42,080 nt of DNA from an uncultured Dolosicoccus sp. (GCA_945278685.1 CALYPW010000003.1:1-42080); one strand, 5' to 3'; counted from the first letter of the stretch, positions 33,201-41,634 are shown. Translations and numbers: made by a program. The notes: generated by a model not told the origin, from the letters alone.

Positions 33201-34412
33201 TTATAGCTCTTCAACCAATTCAATGTATTTTTCACAGATGTAATCAACGTCTTCATTGCTCAATCCAGTATGCAACGGCAAGGTGATGGCATTTTGATAC
33301 ATGTCGAAGGCATTCGGATAATCTTTGATGTCGAATCCTAAGTTTTTGTAGGCAGTCATCATTGGTAATGGCTTATAGTGGACGTTGGTGGTGATTCCTT
33401 GTTCCCCTAAGTCAATGATGATTTGATTGCGGGTGTCTTCACCAATACCAGGGACTCTGGTTATATAAAGATGTCCCGAAGAGACATGATCATCACTTAA
33501 ATGATCCATGGTTCGAATTCCAGCAGCTCTTAACTGGCGATCGTAACGTTCAATAATGGCATGACGGTGCTCTAAAAGTTTGGCATAACGCTTTTGCTGA
33601 ACGCGCCCCAAGGAAGCAACAATATCGGTCATGTTGCACTTGAAATATGGAGCCACAATGTCGTACTCCCAGCCACCTACTTGGGTTTTGGCCAGGGCAT
33701 CTTTGTTCTGTCCATGAAGGATTAATAACATGTATTTCTTATAAATATCTTCATGATCAACGCCAGGAATGTCTTTCCAGACAACGGCTCCACCTTCACC
33801 GGTTGTCAAATTTTTGACGGCGTGAAAAGAAAAACATGTGAAATCTGCTACTTCACCTGACATACGCCCGCGATTGGAAGCACCATAAGAATGAGCTGCA
33901 TCTGCGATAATAACCACTCGATCAAAGGCCTCTTGAAGCGTGTGTTCGGTTGGATGATAGAGAGCTTTTCTGCTTTCTAAAACCTCCACAATTCGGTCAT
34001 AATCACACATAACTCCTGCAATATCCACAGGAATAATGGCCTTTGTTTTTTCAGTAATGGCTTCTGCCAGCTGATCATAATCCATTTCGAAGGAATCTTT
34101 CGCAGTATCTACCATCACAATCTTTGCTCCAACGTGGTCGATGACACTGGCGCTGGCGGTATAAGTGTAGGCAGAAGTGATCACCTCATCCCCCGGGCCT
34201 ACCCCCAAAAGACGCAAGGTCATTTCCATACACGCAGTCGCTGAATTCATCGTGACACCACGTTTGGTGTGACAAAACTCTGCGATTTCACGTTCAAATT
34301 GCTTTGTTTGAGGACCTGTCGTGATCCAGCCGGATTTTAAAGCATCCGTCACCGCTTGAATTTCTTCTTCTGTAATATCGGGTGGTGAAAATGGAATATT
34401 CTTTTTACTCAT
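33201..34412 (-). CDS. DegT/DnrJ/EryC1/StrS-family PLP sugar aminotransferase
   Basis: Adds an amino group to C4 of a UDP-4-keto-6-deoxy-HexNAc made by the dehydratase encoded upstream. Motifs are PDITEEEIQAVTDALKSGWI, GPGDEVITSAYTYTASA, ADAAHSYGA (the aspartate pairs with the PLP ring nitrogen) and the Schiff-base lysine in FSFHAVKNLTTGEGG. The ORF track starts at 34436; the ATG at 34412 has AGAGGAG eight bases upstream and gives MSKKNIPFSPPD, 403 residues, as for PglE/EpsN/PseC-like enzymes. It follows the initiating transferase gene by about 30 bases. No PglD/EpsM-type acetyltransferase is in the operon, so the 4-amine may stay free. Confidence 0.9.
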   Translation of the reverse strand: MSKKNIPFSPPDITEEEIQAVTDALKSGWITTGPQTKQFEREIAEFCHTKRGVTMNSATACMEMTLRLLGVGPGDEVITSAYTYTASASVIDHVGAKIVMVDTAKDSFEMDYDQLAEAITEKTKAIIPVDIAGVMCDYDRIVEVLESRKALYHPTEHTLQEAFDRVVIIADAAHSYGASNRGRMSGEVADFTCFSFHAVKNLTTGEGGAVVWKDIPGVDHEDIYKKYMLLILHGQNKDALAKTQVGGWEYDIVAPYFKCNMTDIVASLGRVQQKRYAKLLEHRHAIIERYDRQLRAAGIRTMDHLSDDHVSSGHLYITRVPGIGEDTRNQIIIDLGEQGITTNVHYKPLPMMTAYKNLGFDIKDYPNAFDMYQNAITLPLHTGLSNEDVDYICEKYIELVEEL

Positions 34413-34443
34413 TATTGATTCTCCTCTAGCATTCATCTTTGAA

Positions 34444-35124
34444 TTACATTAAAACAGCTAAGAAGGTCTGCCACATGATCTTAATATCGTTCCAGATGTT
34501 AAACTCACGAATGTCCTGTAAATTATAGCCCATTTTAATCGGCAGGATGTCTTCGATATAGGTCTTCGGAATGTCGGTGCTTTCAGCCAGCATTTCATCT
34601 TCATCTTTGAATTTGATACTAGCTCTCGAAGTAATCCCGGCGGGTAATAAGAGTGTGGCATACATTTCGGGTGTATAGGCATCCACATAACTTTTGACTT
34701 CCGGCCGAGTGCCTACAAAACTCATGTCTCCTACTAACACATTGAATAATTGTGGAAATTCGTCAACACGTGCTTTTCGTATGAGATGACCGACTTTCGT
34801 GATTCGGCTGTCTCCCTTTTGTGTCAATTGTGCAGTGCTCTCATCTTCGTGCACATACATTGTACGGAATTTAAAAATTTCAAAGATTTTTCCGTATTGC
34901 GTGACGCGTTCTTGTCGAAAGATGACTGGGCCTTTTGAATCACATTTAATCATCACAGCGATAATTACCAAAACAGGTGATAACAAAAGTATTAAAACCA
35001 AAGACACACACAGATCAAACAATCTTTTTAGAAACAAGCTGGCAGTCTTATGCTTTAATGACTCATAATAAGGTTTAACGGCATCGTTTCTGATTTCTTT
35101 CGGCAACTCATCCCATCTTCGCAA
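34444..35124 (-). CDS. polyprenyl-phosphate sugar-1-phosphate transferase (PglC/EpsL type)
   Basis: Initiates repeat-unit synthesis by moving a sugar-1-phosphate from a UDP-sugar to undecaprenyl phosphate at the inner membrane. A single membrane helix (LFDLCVSLVLILLLSPVLVI) precedes the conserved basic block IFRQERVTQYGKIFEIFKFR, then KARVDEFPQLFNVL and FVGTRPEV. The small size, without the extra helices of WbaP, is that of PglC and EpsL, which use N-acetylated 4-amino sugars. The ATG at 35133 touches AAAGGGG with no spacing; the TTG at 35124 (MRRWDELP) has nine bases and is my preferred start, 226 residues. It lies next to the aminotransferase that would make its substrate. Confidence 0.9.
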   Translation of the reverse strand: MRRWDELPKEIRNDAVKPYYESLKHKTASLFLKRLFDLCVSLVLILLLSPVLVIIAVMIKCDSKGPVIFRQERVTQYGKIFEIFKFRTMYVHEDESTAQLTQKGDSRITKVGHLIRKARVDEFPQLFNVLVGDMSFVGTRPEVKSYVDAYTPEMYATLLLPAGITSRASIKFKDEDEMLAESTDIPKTYIEDILPIKMGYNLQDIREFNIWNDIKIMWQTFLAVLM

Positions 35125-35138
35125 GAAAGACATCCCCT

Positions 35139-36149
35139 TTAATTTTTTTTTGAACTTTGACGGTAGTCTTTCAAGAACTTAGGCGTCTGAATAAAACCGA
35201 CAAGCGAACCAACCCCATAGCTTACGTGTAATAGAAAAAATACAATTGGTAATAACAAATTAACAGGATGAAATTCCATGTGTCGCAAAGCTAAGAAACT
35301 CATCAAAAGATTCGCTACCACATAGCTCCCCATCACCAAGATGAACGGCCAAGAAGTCCAATGAAGTAAAATAAAAGACAATAGCATCGCCATCACAAAG
35401 GCAAAAGGCACCACGTGGAAAATACTGATACAAGGTTTGCAGACAAATAGTGTCTTAGCAATCCACTCACCATTTCCAAACTTTTGTTGCATCATTCTCT
35501 GCAAATCAGGACGGGCATATTGGTAGGAAATCACTGAATCGTCATAAATCAAGTCGTATCCTGCTTGTGAAACACGGTAATTGTATTCATTATCTTCTGT
35601 TCGTATAAGTTTTTCATCGTAATGCCCCACTTGATCAATCACTTCACGACGAAACATGGGATGGAACAATGATTTAACCGGTCGTCGCCCCGAACTTGTC
35701 CTGTAAGGGGCAATGCCACTACCAAACAATGAATTCTCCGCCGCTAGAAGCATCTGTGAATAAGGGGTTATTTCTGACATAATCGCCGGACGTTTGCCTC
35801 CTGAAACAGCCGCTCCATCTTGTATGTTTTCGACATTTTTTCGAATGAAATCTTCAGGAATACTGGCGTGGGCATCCAAACGAAGCAACACATCTCCCGA
35901 ATAATGATCGATCGCTACGTTCAAACCTGACGATAGTATTCGTTTAGGATTACTTAATACCTGAACGTTGTGGAATACTTTCTGATGCGAGAACTCTTCC
36001 ATCAACTCCAGGGTTCGGTCTGTAGATCCTGAGTCTACCAACACTAACTCAATTTCTTCTAAATTATAATCTTGTTTCAGTATCTCTTGCCACAAAGCGG
36101 GTAAATAATCTTCTTCATTTAAAGCGATGATTCCTATACTTACTAGCAT
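35139..36149 (-). CDS. ExoA-like family 2 glycosyltransferase with C-terminal membrane helices
   Basis: A GT2 transferase of 336 residues. The catalytic domain (about 1-240) begins MLVSIGIIALNEEDYLP and includes LVLVDSGSTDRT, LRLDAHASIP (DXD-type), and RTEDNEYNYRVSQAGY. Two to three membrane helices follow (about 245-310). The arrangement matches succinoglycan ExoA-type enzymes, which add a sugar to a membrane-bound acceptor. AAAGGAGTCGTT precedes the ATG; it lies 36 bases after the second LCP gene. Being directly upstream of the initiating transferase gene, it may add the second sugar, but this is only positional inference. Confidence 0.88.
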   Translation of the reverse strand: MLVSIGIIALNEEDYLPALWQEILKQDYNLEEIELVLVDSGSTDRTLELMEEFSHQKVFHNVQVLSNPKRILSSGLNVAIDHYSGDVLLRLDAHASIPEDFIRKNVENIQDGAAVSGGKRPAIMSEITPYSQMLLAAENSLFGSGIAPYRTSSGRRPVKSLFHPMFRREVIDQVGHYDEKLIRTEDNEYNYRVSQAGYDLIYDDSVISYQYARPDLQRMMQQKFGNGEWIAKTLFVCKPCISIFHVVPFAFVMAMLLSFILLHWTSWPFILVMGSYVVANLLMSFLALRHMEFHPVNLLLPIVFFLLHVSYGVGSLVGFIQTPKFLKDYRQSSKKN

Positions 36150-36185
36150 AACGACTCCTTTTTCCTAGTGACTCATTCGTTTGTT

Positions 36186-36974
36186 CTAACGCAATATTTC
36201 TCGGACTTCTTCTAAGGAGCTTTCCAAGGGAATATTATAATAGACACCGTCAATGTCTGTCTCTTCACCTTCCAGCTGAACGATATTGGCACCACCAATT
36301 CCGAGGCGATACTGGATGGCTAGTTTACCCAAGTTAATGATATCTACATTCGTGTCCACATACTGGTTAAGTGTTTGAGCAACTTGACTAAAATTACTTA
36401 AAGCAGACGCGCTAGCGACTTTTCTGAAAATTGCTTGAATGACATCACGTTGTCTTGCTTGTCGACCATAGTCACCACCTGTATCGTCTCGATTTCGAAC
36501 ATATGCGAGCGTTCCTCTTCCGTCCAAATGGGCCGTCTGACCCGCTTCGAAATAATAATCATCTTGAACGAAAGTGTCAGGTGATGTAACCGCGATTCCG
36601 CCGACCAAATCAACGAGTTCAATGAGCCCCGTCATATCAACTACCACATAGCCTTTTAATGATAGACCTAATAACTCTTCCGTCGTTTCTTGTGTTAATG
36701 TCGGGCCCTCGTAGGCATAGGCATGATTGATTTTATCCATTCCGTAACCTGGGATTTCAGTGTATGTGTCGCGCGGGATAGATACCATCTGCGTAGCCCC
36801 CAGAGCACGCGTCTTCATCGCCAACATCACATCCGTGCGACCTTGTTCGGTACGTTCCAAGCCCCCACTGTCCACACCTAGCATCAAGACTCGTGTGGGA
36901 ACGAACAATATACATAGTGCCAGCAGCACAATAAGTAAGCTCAACGCTCCAAATAATCTTCTAAAGAACTTCAT
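36186..36974 (-). CDS. LytR-CpsA-Psr (LCP) family glycopolymer-peptidoglycan ligase, short form
   Basis: Transfers lipid-linked glycopolymers to peptidoglycan outside the cell. One N-terminal membrane anchor (about 9-27) is followed by VLMLGVDSGGLERTEQGRTD, VSIPRDTYTEIPGYGMDKIN and GGDYGRQARQRDVIQAI, the conserved acidic and arginine residues that bind the pyrophosphate. At 262 residues it is shorter than most LCP proteins, with almost no linker between anchor and domain. GGAGGAATAATC precedes the ATG. It follows another LCP gene in tandem, separated by a hairpin and a possible promoter. It probably attaches the polymer made by this operon. Confidence 0.92.
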   Translation of the reverse strand: MKFFRRLFGALSLLIVLLALCILFVPTRVLMLGVDSGGLERTEQGRTDVMLAMKTRALGATQMVSIPRDTYTEIPGYGMDKINHAYAYEGPTLTQETTEELLGLSLKGYVVVDMTGLIELVDLVGGIAVTSPDTFVQDDYYFEAGQTAHLDGRGTLAYVRNRDDTGGDYGRQARQRDVIQAIFRKVASASALSNFSQVAQTLNQYVDTNVDIINLGKLAIQYRLGIGGANIVQLEGEETDIDGVYYNIPLESSLEEVREILR

Positions 36975-37003
36975 GATTATTCCTCCGCATAAAATATAAC
37001 TTT

Positions 37004-37034
37004 ATCATATACATAATACGTTATCTTGAGGCAA
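37004..37034 (-). promoter_or_regulatory. possible internal promoter before the second LCP gene
   Basis: Minus-strand TTGCCT (37034-37029) and TATGAT (37009-37004) with a 19-base spacer; an alternative TATATG gives 17 bases. Both halves deviate from consensus. It follows the hairpin at 37062-37106, so it could restart transcription of the glycosyltransferase part of the operon. Confidence 0.35.
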
Positions 37035-37056
37035 AACTCAAACCGAGCCCTGATCT

Positions 37057-37106
37057 TGTAAACAGAAACGCCACCTTGCAAAATAAATTTGTAGGTGACG
37101 TTCTGT
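37057..37106 (-). terminator. hairpin between the two LCP genes (terminator or attenuator)
   Basis: ACAGAACG-CACCT (37106-37093 on the minus strand) pairs with AGGTG-CG-TTCTGT (37076-37062) with one bulge and one mismatch, about 13 bp. Only TTTAC follows, a weak T-tract, so termination may be partial and set the ratio of upstream to downstream expression. Confidence 0.55.
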
Positions 37107-37113
37107 AGAGGAA

Positions 37114-37983
37114 TTATTTAACTCTTTCTTTAAATTCTTGGAATGAGTCTTCGTCGATAATTACGTAATAGCCACCGTTAATCATTTCACCGTGTCCCTC
37201 TAGTTGATACTGATCAACATTTAGAGAAATATCCGATTTGTTCAAAGCCAGAGCTGTCAATTCTTTGATTCCAAAACTTGTAGACATGTTCTTATTAAGT
37301 TCTTTTAGAATTTTCGGTAACTCTGTGACTTTATTGGCCTCTTTCGTCTTGGTTAAGATCGCCTGAATGACATCGCGTTGACGCGCTTGACGCGCATAGT
37401 CTCCACCACTGCTTTTTCGTTCACGCACATAGGCCACCGTTGCATCTCCGTCTAGCTCAGTCTCGACACCTTCTTGGAAAGTATATCCTTCGATTTCAAA
37501 TGTGGTTGGTGGTACGACTGTAACCCCACCAACGACTTCGACCATTTCACCAAGTCCCGTCATGTTTAACACCACGTAATTATCGATTTCAATACCTAGT
37601 AAATTTTCAACAGTTTCTTGAGCTAACTCAGCCCCTCCAAATGCGTATGCGTGGTTGATCTTATCTTCGCCATGCCCGGGAATGTTTACCAGAGAATCTC
37701 GGGGAATACTGGTCATAGACCCTTGACCGTCTTCTTCACTACCACTAATTAGCACGATGGTATCTGAACGCCCACCTGCTAAATCTCCTGATTCTGTGGT
37801 ATCAACACCTAGAAGTAGGATGTGTGATTTTTTTGTGGCTTTCTTAGCTGTTTGAGTTTCTTTCTTCTCTTCAAACTCAGAAACACTGCCACTACTGATT
37901 GACTCAGCAGCTACTGGAAGTGCATTGATTACCATACCGGTTAAAATTGTTAAGATAAGTGCTAAATGTGCAAATAATTTCAT
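37114..37983 (-). CDS. LytR-CpsA-Psr (LCP) family protein with a signal-peptide-like N terminus
   Basis: An LCP-family ligase for attaching glycopolymers to peptidoglycan, 289 residues. The N terminus has a hydrophobic stretch ending ALPVAAESIS, which looks like a cleavable signal peptidase I site rather than the usual permanent anchor. A lysine-rich linker (about 40-52) precedes the domain, which has LLLGVDTTESGDL, GGRSDTIVLI, TSIPRDSLVNIPGHGEDKIN and GGDYARQARQRDVIQAI; the key arginines and aspartates are present. The ATG overlaps the dehydratase stop by four bases, so it is coupled to that gene. Two tandem LCP genes in one cluster suggest divided roles. Confidence 0.92.
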   Translation of the reverse strand: MKLFAHLALILTILTGMVINALPVAAESISSGSVSEFEEKKETQTAKKATKKSHILLLGVDTTESGDLAGGRSDTIVLISGSEEDGQGSMTSIPRDSLVNIPGHGEDKINHAYAFGGAELAQETVENLLGIEIDNYVVLNMTGLGEMVEVVGGVTVVPPTTFEIEGYTFQEGVETELDGDATVAYVRERKSSGGDYARQARQRDVIQAILTKTKEANKVTELPKILKELNKNMSTSFGIKELTALALNKSDISLNVDQYQLEGHGEMINGGYYVIIDEDSFQEFKERVK

Positions 37984-39860
37984 TTTTTATTCTTTCCTTT
38001 GTGTCTTTGATGACAGTCGTTTGCGAACTTTATGAGTTCTTTCTTTAAATCTTTATCAAGAACTTCCTTCAAATGATCCATAAAATGTTTCGTTTCTTCT
38101 AATGGTCTTTCCAAGACATGGCCCAAGAATATCTTGTCATGAATCTTTCCTTCAACCATCTCATCGGAAGTTATTAATTCTTCATAGAGTTTTTCACCCG
38201 GACGGATGCCCGTTTCAACAATCTTAATCTCTTCGGTCGTGTGACCGCTAAGAAGAATCATCTTTTCAGCCAAATCATAGATTCTGACAGGATCTCCCAT
38301 GTCTAAGACGAAGACTTCTCCACCTTTTGCGTGGGCACCTGCGTAGATGACCAAGCGACTTGCTTCTGGAATGGTCATGAAATATCGGGTCATTCTAAAG
38401 TCAGTCACCGTGACGGGACCGCCATTAGCGATTTGTTCTTGGAAAACCGGAATGACACTCCCACGACTTCCGAGGACGTTTCCAAAACGAACAGCCGTGT
38501 ATTTCGAATCACTGACGGCATTCATACCTGTCACCAACAATTCAGCCACACGCTTGGTCGCCCCCATGACATTGGGAGGATTCACAGCTTTGTCTGTGGA
38601 AATCATGACCATTTTATCAACGCCTGCTTCATCCACTGCTTTGGCTACGTTATATGTACCATAAATATTGTTATTGACTGCCTCCCGTGCATTCCCCTCC
38701 ATTAAAGGAACGTGTTTATGAGCGGCTGCATGGTACACGATATCCGGCCGCTCTGCTTTGAAGACTTCTAGTAAACGGTCATAATTTTGAATGTCTGCAA
38801 TAATCGGAATGTATTGGACCGTATTACAACGATTTTTGTGCAATTCTTGTTGAATGAGATAAATAGAATTCTCCCCATGCCCCAACAATACTACCTTGCG
38901 TGGATTATATGCCGAAACTTGGCGTACCAGTTCCGAACCAATAGATCCTCCAGCACCAGTGATCAGGATATTTTTACCCTCTAGTTCCTCACGAACCTTT
39001 TGATCGTCCAAAGAGATTTCTTGTCTACCTAACAAATCAACGATGTCGATTTTTTTGACGTCTTGAAAATAAGGCTCTCCTAAGACAAGCTCTTCTATTG
39101 CAGGCATTTGATAGACCTCGGCATTCGTTCCTTTCGTTAGCTCCAGAATGTATTCAAGTTTTTGACTGGATAATGACGGAATCGCAATGACCACTTCATC
39201 AATTTCTTTCTCAGGAATCAGGCGTTCCAATTGGTCCAGCGGTCCTAGTACCGGAATGCCGTTGATGTTTGTGCCCTCTTTCCTCGAATCATCGTCAAGA
39301 AAAGCAATAATTTCCTTGCCTTTTGAATCTCTTAAATGATTTTCCATAAAAATGGAACCGCCGTCCCCCGCACCGAGCACGACGACGCGTTTCTTCTGTG
39401 AGTAGTTGCCGGACACGCGATGTTTTGAGACATAAGATAACTGCCAAATAATTCGAGATAATACGATCAAAGCACTAGTCCCAAGTGCTGCAAGCACAGT
39501 AAAACGCATCGGGAACACATCCAATATCATTCTACAAAGCAAACCCGAAACAACTGAACTTCCAAAAGAAATTAATCCTAGTTTTAATAAGTCAGCCATA
39601 CTTAAATAACGCGTGATACGCTTTGAAAGACCCGCGAGCTTAGTTGAAACGCAATAGATAACGAAGGACAAAGTAGTAAAGACAAGATAGTAATGATACT
39701 CGGGACGAATAATATCAATAAACGCGATATAGGCGGTGATTGACGCCAAACAATAAGCCATGAGATCGATAAGAGACCATAAAGTCTGACGCTGGCCCGC
39801 CGATAATTTCATGATGAAACTGACCAGTATATGTGTGAAAGATAGCTGATTTTCTTCCAT
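37980..39860 (-). CDS. membrane UDP-HexNAc 4,6-dehydratase (PglF/EpsC/CapD-like)
   Basis: First committed enzyme of the amino-sugar branch: converts UDP-GlcNAc to the UDP-4-keto-6-deoxy sugar. Four to five membrane helices (about 25-150) precede a first Rossmann-like domain (RVVVLGAGDGGSIF) and the catalytic SDR domain (about 295-600) with NILITGAGGSIGSEL, YHAAAHKHVPLME and ISTDKAVNPPNVMGATKR. The usual SDR tyrosine is Met in MGATK, as in PglF-type dehydratases. At 626 residues it is full length. GAAGGGAT precedes the ATG. It opens the polysaccharide operon after the methyltransferase gene; its promoter may be TTTATG-N16-TATACT about 60-80 bases upstream, but that match is poor. Confidence 0.92.
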   Translation of the reverse strand: MEENQLSFTHILVSFIMKLSAGQRQTLWSLIDLMAYCLASITAYIAFIDIIRPEYHYYLVFTTLSFVIYCVSTKLAGLSKRITRYLSMADLLKLGLISFGSSVVSGLLCRMILDVFPMRFTVLAALGTSALIVLSRIIWQLSYVSKHRVSGNYSQKKRVVVLGAGDGGSIFMENHLRDSKGKEIIAFLDDDSRKEGTNINGIPVLGPLDQLERLIPEKEIDEVVIAIPSLSSQKLEYILELTKGTNAEVYQMPAIEELVLGEPYFQDVKKIDIVDLLGRQEISLDDQKVREELEGKNILITGAGGSIGSELVRQVSAYNPRKVVLLGHGENSIYLIQQELHKNRCNTVQYIPIIADIQNYDRLLEVFKAERPDIVYHAAAHKHVPLMEGNAREAVNNNIYGTYNVAKAVDEAGVDKMVMISTDKAVNPPNVMGATKRVAELLVTGMNAVSDSKYTAVRFGNVLGSRGSVIPVFQEQIANGGPVTVTDFRMTRYFMTIPEASRLVIYAGAHAKGGEVFVLDMGDPVRIYDLAEKMILLSGHTTEEIKIVETGIRPGEKLYEELITSDEMVEGKIHDKIFLGHVLERPLEETKHFMDHLKEVLDKDLKKELIKFANDCHQRHKGKNKK

Positions 39861-39961
39861 GTTATCCCTTCTTCATTAATTTATTATTATCTTCATCATT
39901 TTACCACATTTACAAATGGAGTATACCTCAATGTTGAAATACATAAATTAAGTCATAGCGC

Positions 39962-40579
39962 TTACTCGTCTAGAGTCGGCTCATAATGATAAACAATAAA
40001 TTTCTTTTTGTTTTGATCTTCCCATGGCAATCGAATCGTTTGAACCCGTCTAAAAGGTGTCTGGTTTTCCATGTATTGCTGGAAATCATCTTCAGGATAA
40101 TACAAAATTACATCGGCGGGTCTCGGCACATTTTCTAAGGACTTCACAATGTTTTTAATAACACTTCTAAAGATCGCTGTGGAAAAAGGGTTGAAGAAAT
40201 AAAAAATGTTTTCTTCTGGACGAATTTGATATTTCTGGGCATAACCAAATTCGAAATAGAGATTAGAAAATTGCAAAGATTTTCCTTTTAAATAATGTTG
40301 CTCATTGATGATTAATTCATCAAATGTCTGTTCATGGAGTTCCACACCTGTCACAGGAATTCCGAATCGGTCGTTGACATAAAAAGATGTTCGTCCCCGC
40401 CCAGCACCAAAATCAACCATGACATCGTGGTCGTCGACTTGATAGTGTTTGAATAGTTCATCCAGGGCTTTATAAGGTGTAGATTCCGCTCGATTGTAGT
40501 GCTTGGCCTTATCGCCCGTCCAATCTCTTAATCCTGTCGTGCTGATCTTCAGTTGAATGTCTCTTTCTTTGTCTTCCAC
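39962..40579 (-). CDS. class I SAM-dependent methyltransferase of unknown target
   Basis: A 205-residue cytoplasmic protein. The SAM-binding glycine loop is VMVDFGAGRGRTSFYV (motif I, about 55-70), with an acidic residue after it in TGVELHEQ. IFYFFNPFSTAIF lies at the motif IV position, and a DPPY/NPPY motif of nucleic-acid N-methylases is absent. The start codon is GTG at 40579, with AAAGGAG at good spacing. It lies between rpsI and the polysaccharide operon on the same strand, behind the rpsI terminator, so it needs its own promoter or read-through. The substrate is unknown; a role in the polysaccharide cannot be claimed from position alone. Confidence 0.8.
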   Translation of the reverse strand: MEDKERDIQLKISTTGLRDWTGDKAKHYNRAESTPYKALDELFKHYQVDDHDVMVDFGAGRGRTSFYVNDRFGIPVTGVELHEQTFDELIINEQHYLKGKSLQFSNLYFEFGYAQKYQIRPEENIFYFFNPFSTAIFRSVIKNIVKSLENVPRPADVILYYPEDDFQQYMENQTPFRRVQTIRLPWEDQNKKKFIVYHYEPTLDE

Positions 40580-40610
40580 TATTAAACTCCTTTACTTGGA
40601 ATTGAAAGTA

Positions 40611-40640
40611 AAATAAAAGCACCAGCCTAGGCTGGTGCTT
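40611..40640 (-). terminator. terminator of the rplM-rpsI operon
   Basis: AAGCACCAGCCTAGGCTGGTGCTT (40617-40640) is a perfect 24-base palindrome able to form an 11-bp stem; the minus strand continues TTATTTTA. It begins 31 bases past the rpsI stop. Confidence 0.9.
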
Positions 40641-40671
40641 AATTGATAATCGGCAAAGTAAATCGTAACGA

Positions 40672-41064
40672 TTAACGTTTTGAGAATTGTCCCTTTTTAC
40701 GGGCTTTACGACGTCCTGGCTTCTTACGTTCTGTCATACGTGGGTCACGTGTTAATAGACCAGCTGACTTTAATGATGAACGGAAGTTCGGATCAACCTT
40801 CTCTAAGGCACGAGCAATTCCGTGACGGATAGCTCCAGATTGTCCGCTGAATCCTCCACCTTGAACGTTTACGATGACATCATAAGCGCCTTCGGTTTCT
40901 GTTGCAACAAAAGGTTGCTTCATCACTTCATGTAAGTGAGGGAATGGGATGTATTCTTCCAACGTTTTACCGTTGATATTGAACACACCTGTTCCTGGAA
41001 CTAAACGAACACGCGCTGATGAGTTTTTACGACGACCAGTACCTAAGTATTGTGCTGTAGCCAA
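40672..41064 (-). CDS. rpsI: 30S ribosomal protein S9
   Basis: Small-subunit protein of 130 residues whose basic C-terminal tail reaches the P-site tRNA. Conserved segments are [35 protein letters not shown] and the terminal [13 protein letters not shown]. The start codon is TTG at 41064 with GGAGGGA upstream; no ATG fits. It lies 13 bases after rplM and ends before a strong terminator. The pair normally follows truA in this order of bacteria but is unlinked here. Confidence 0.98.
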   Translation of the reverse strand: MATAQYLGTGRRKNSSARVRLVPGTGVFNINGKTLEEYIPFPHLHEVMKQPFVATETEGAYDVIVNVQGGGFSGQSGAIRHGIARALEKVDPNFRSSLKSAGLLTRDPRMTERKKPGRRKARKKGQFSKR

Positions 41065-41077
41065 TATGATTCCCTCC

Positions 41078-41521
41078 TTAAATTAATGTTTGAATGTCTA
41101 ACGCTTTAGGTTGTTGTGCGGCATGGTTATGCTCTGCACCACCGTAAACATGTAATTTTGTAAATTGTTTACGACCTAAACGGTTATTTGGCAACATGTT
41201 CTTGACGGAGTTCTCGATTAAACGAGGTGAGTTATGCTCACGTAAGTCTCCAGCCGAGACAGACTTTAGTCCACCCATGTATCCTGAATGACGGTGATAG
41301 TACTTGTCATTTGCTTTGTTACCCGTTAAAACGACTTTGTCTGCGTTGATAACCACTACAAAATCCCCTGTATCCACATGAGGTGTGTAGGTTGGTTTAT
41401 TTTTTCCACGTAAAATTGATGCTACGACTGTTGATAGACGTCCTAAAGGAATGTCTGTGGCATCGACGAGCACCCAGTTACGTTCAACTTCATTTTTCTT
41501 AGCCATGTATGTTGTACGCAC
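41078..41521 (-). CDS. rplM: 50S ribosomal protein L13
   Basis: Large-subunit protein of 147 residues, and in several Firmicutes the likely regulator of its own operon through a leader RNA. It begins [16 protein letters not shown], the normal L13 start, and contains [37 protein letters not shown] and [12 protein letters not shown]. The start codon is GTG at 41521, with GGAGGAAACATC upstream. A near-perfect promoter and a structured leader of about 80 bases precede it. rpsI follows 13 bases after the stop. Confidence 0.98.
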   Translation of the reverse strand: MRTTYMAKKNEVERNWVLVDATDIPLGRLSTVVASILRGKNKPTYTPHVDTGDFVVVINADKVVLTGNKANDKYYHRHSGYMGGLKSVSAGDLREHNSPRLIENSVKNMLPNNRLGRKQFTKLHVYGGAEHNHAAQQPKALDIQTLI

Positions 41522-41600
41522 GATGTTTCCTCCAAATTAATAATCATTGTTGCTGCTACTTCTGAGTTCCGGGGCTCATCAGTGGGGCAAACAATACCGT
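41522..41600 (-). ncRNA. candidate L13 leader (ribosomal protein autoregulatory RNA)
   Basis: The untranslated leader of rplM can fold. ATTGTTTGC (41595-41587 on the minus strand) can pair with GCAGCAACAAT (41556-41546), enclosing a smaller GAG/CTC-based helix around CCCCGGAA. L13 leaders are known upstream of rplM in Firmicutes, and position and pairing agree. I have not matched the family consensus base by base. Confidence 0.5.
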
Positions 41601-41605
41601 CACTA

Positions 41606-41634
41606 AATATACCCAATTCCACCGAGCGTGTCAA
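41606..41634 (-). promoter_or_regulatory. rplM-rpsI promoter
   Basis: Minus-strand TTGACA (41634-41629), a 17-base spacer and TATATT (41611-41606): perfect -35, optimal spacing and five of six -10 positions. The transcript would begin near 41600, about 80 bases before the rplM start. Confidence 0.85.

Noticed and set aside
38331-38705. 124-residue plus-strand ORF (and 38347-38664)
   Set aside because: Both are antisense to the catalytic domain of the PglF-like dehydratase.
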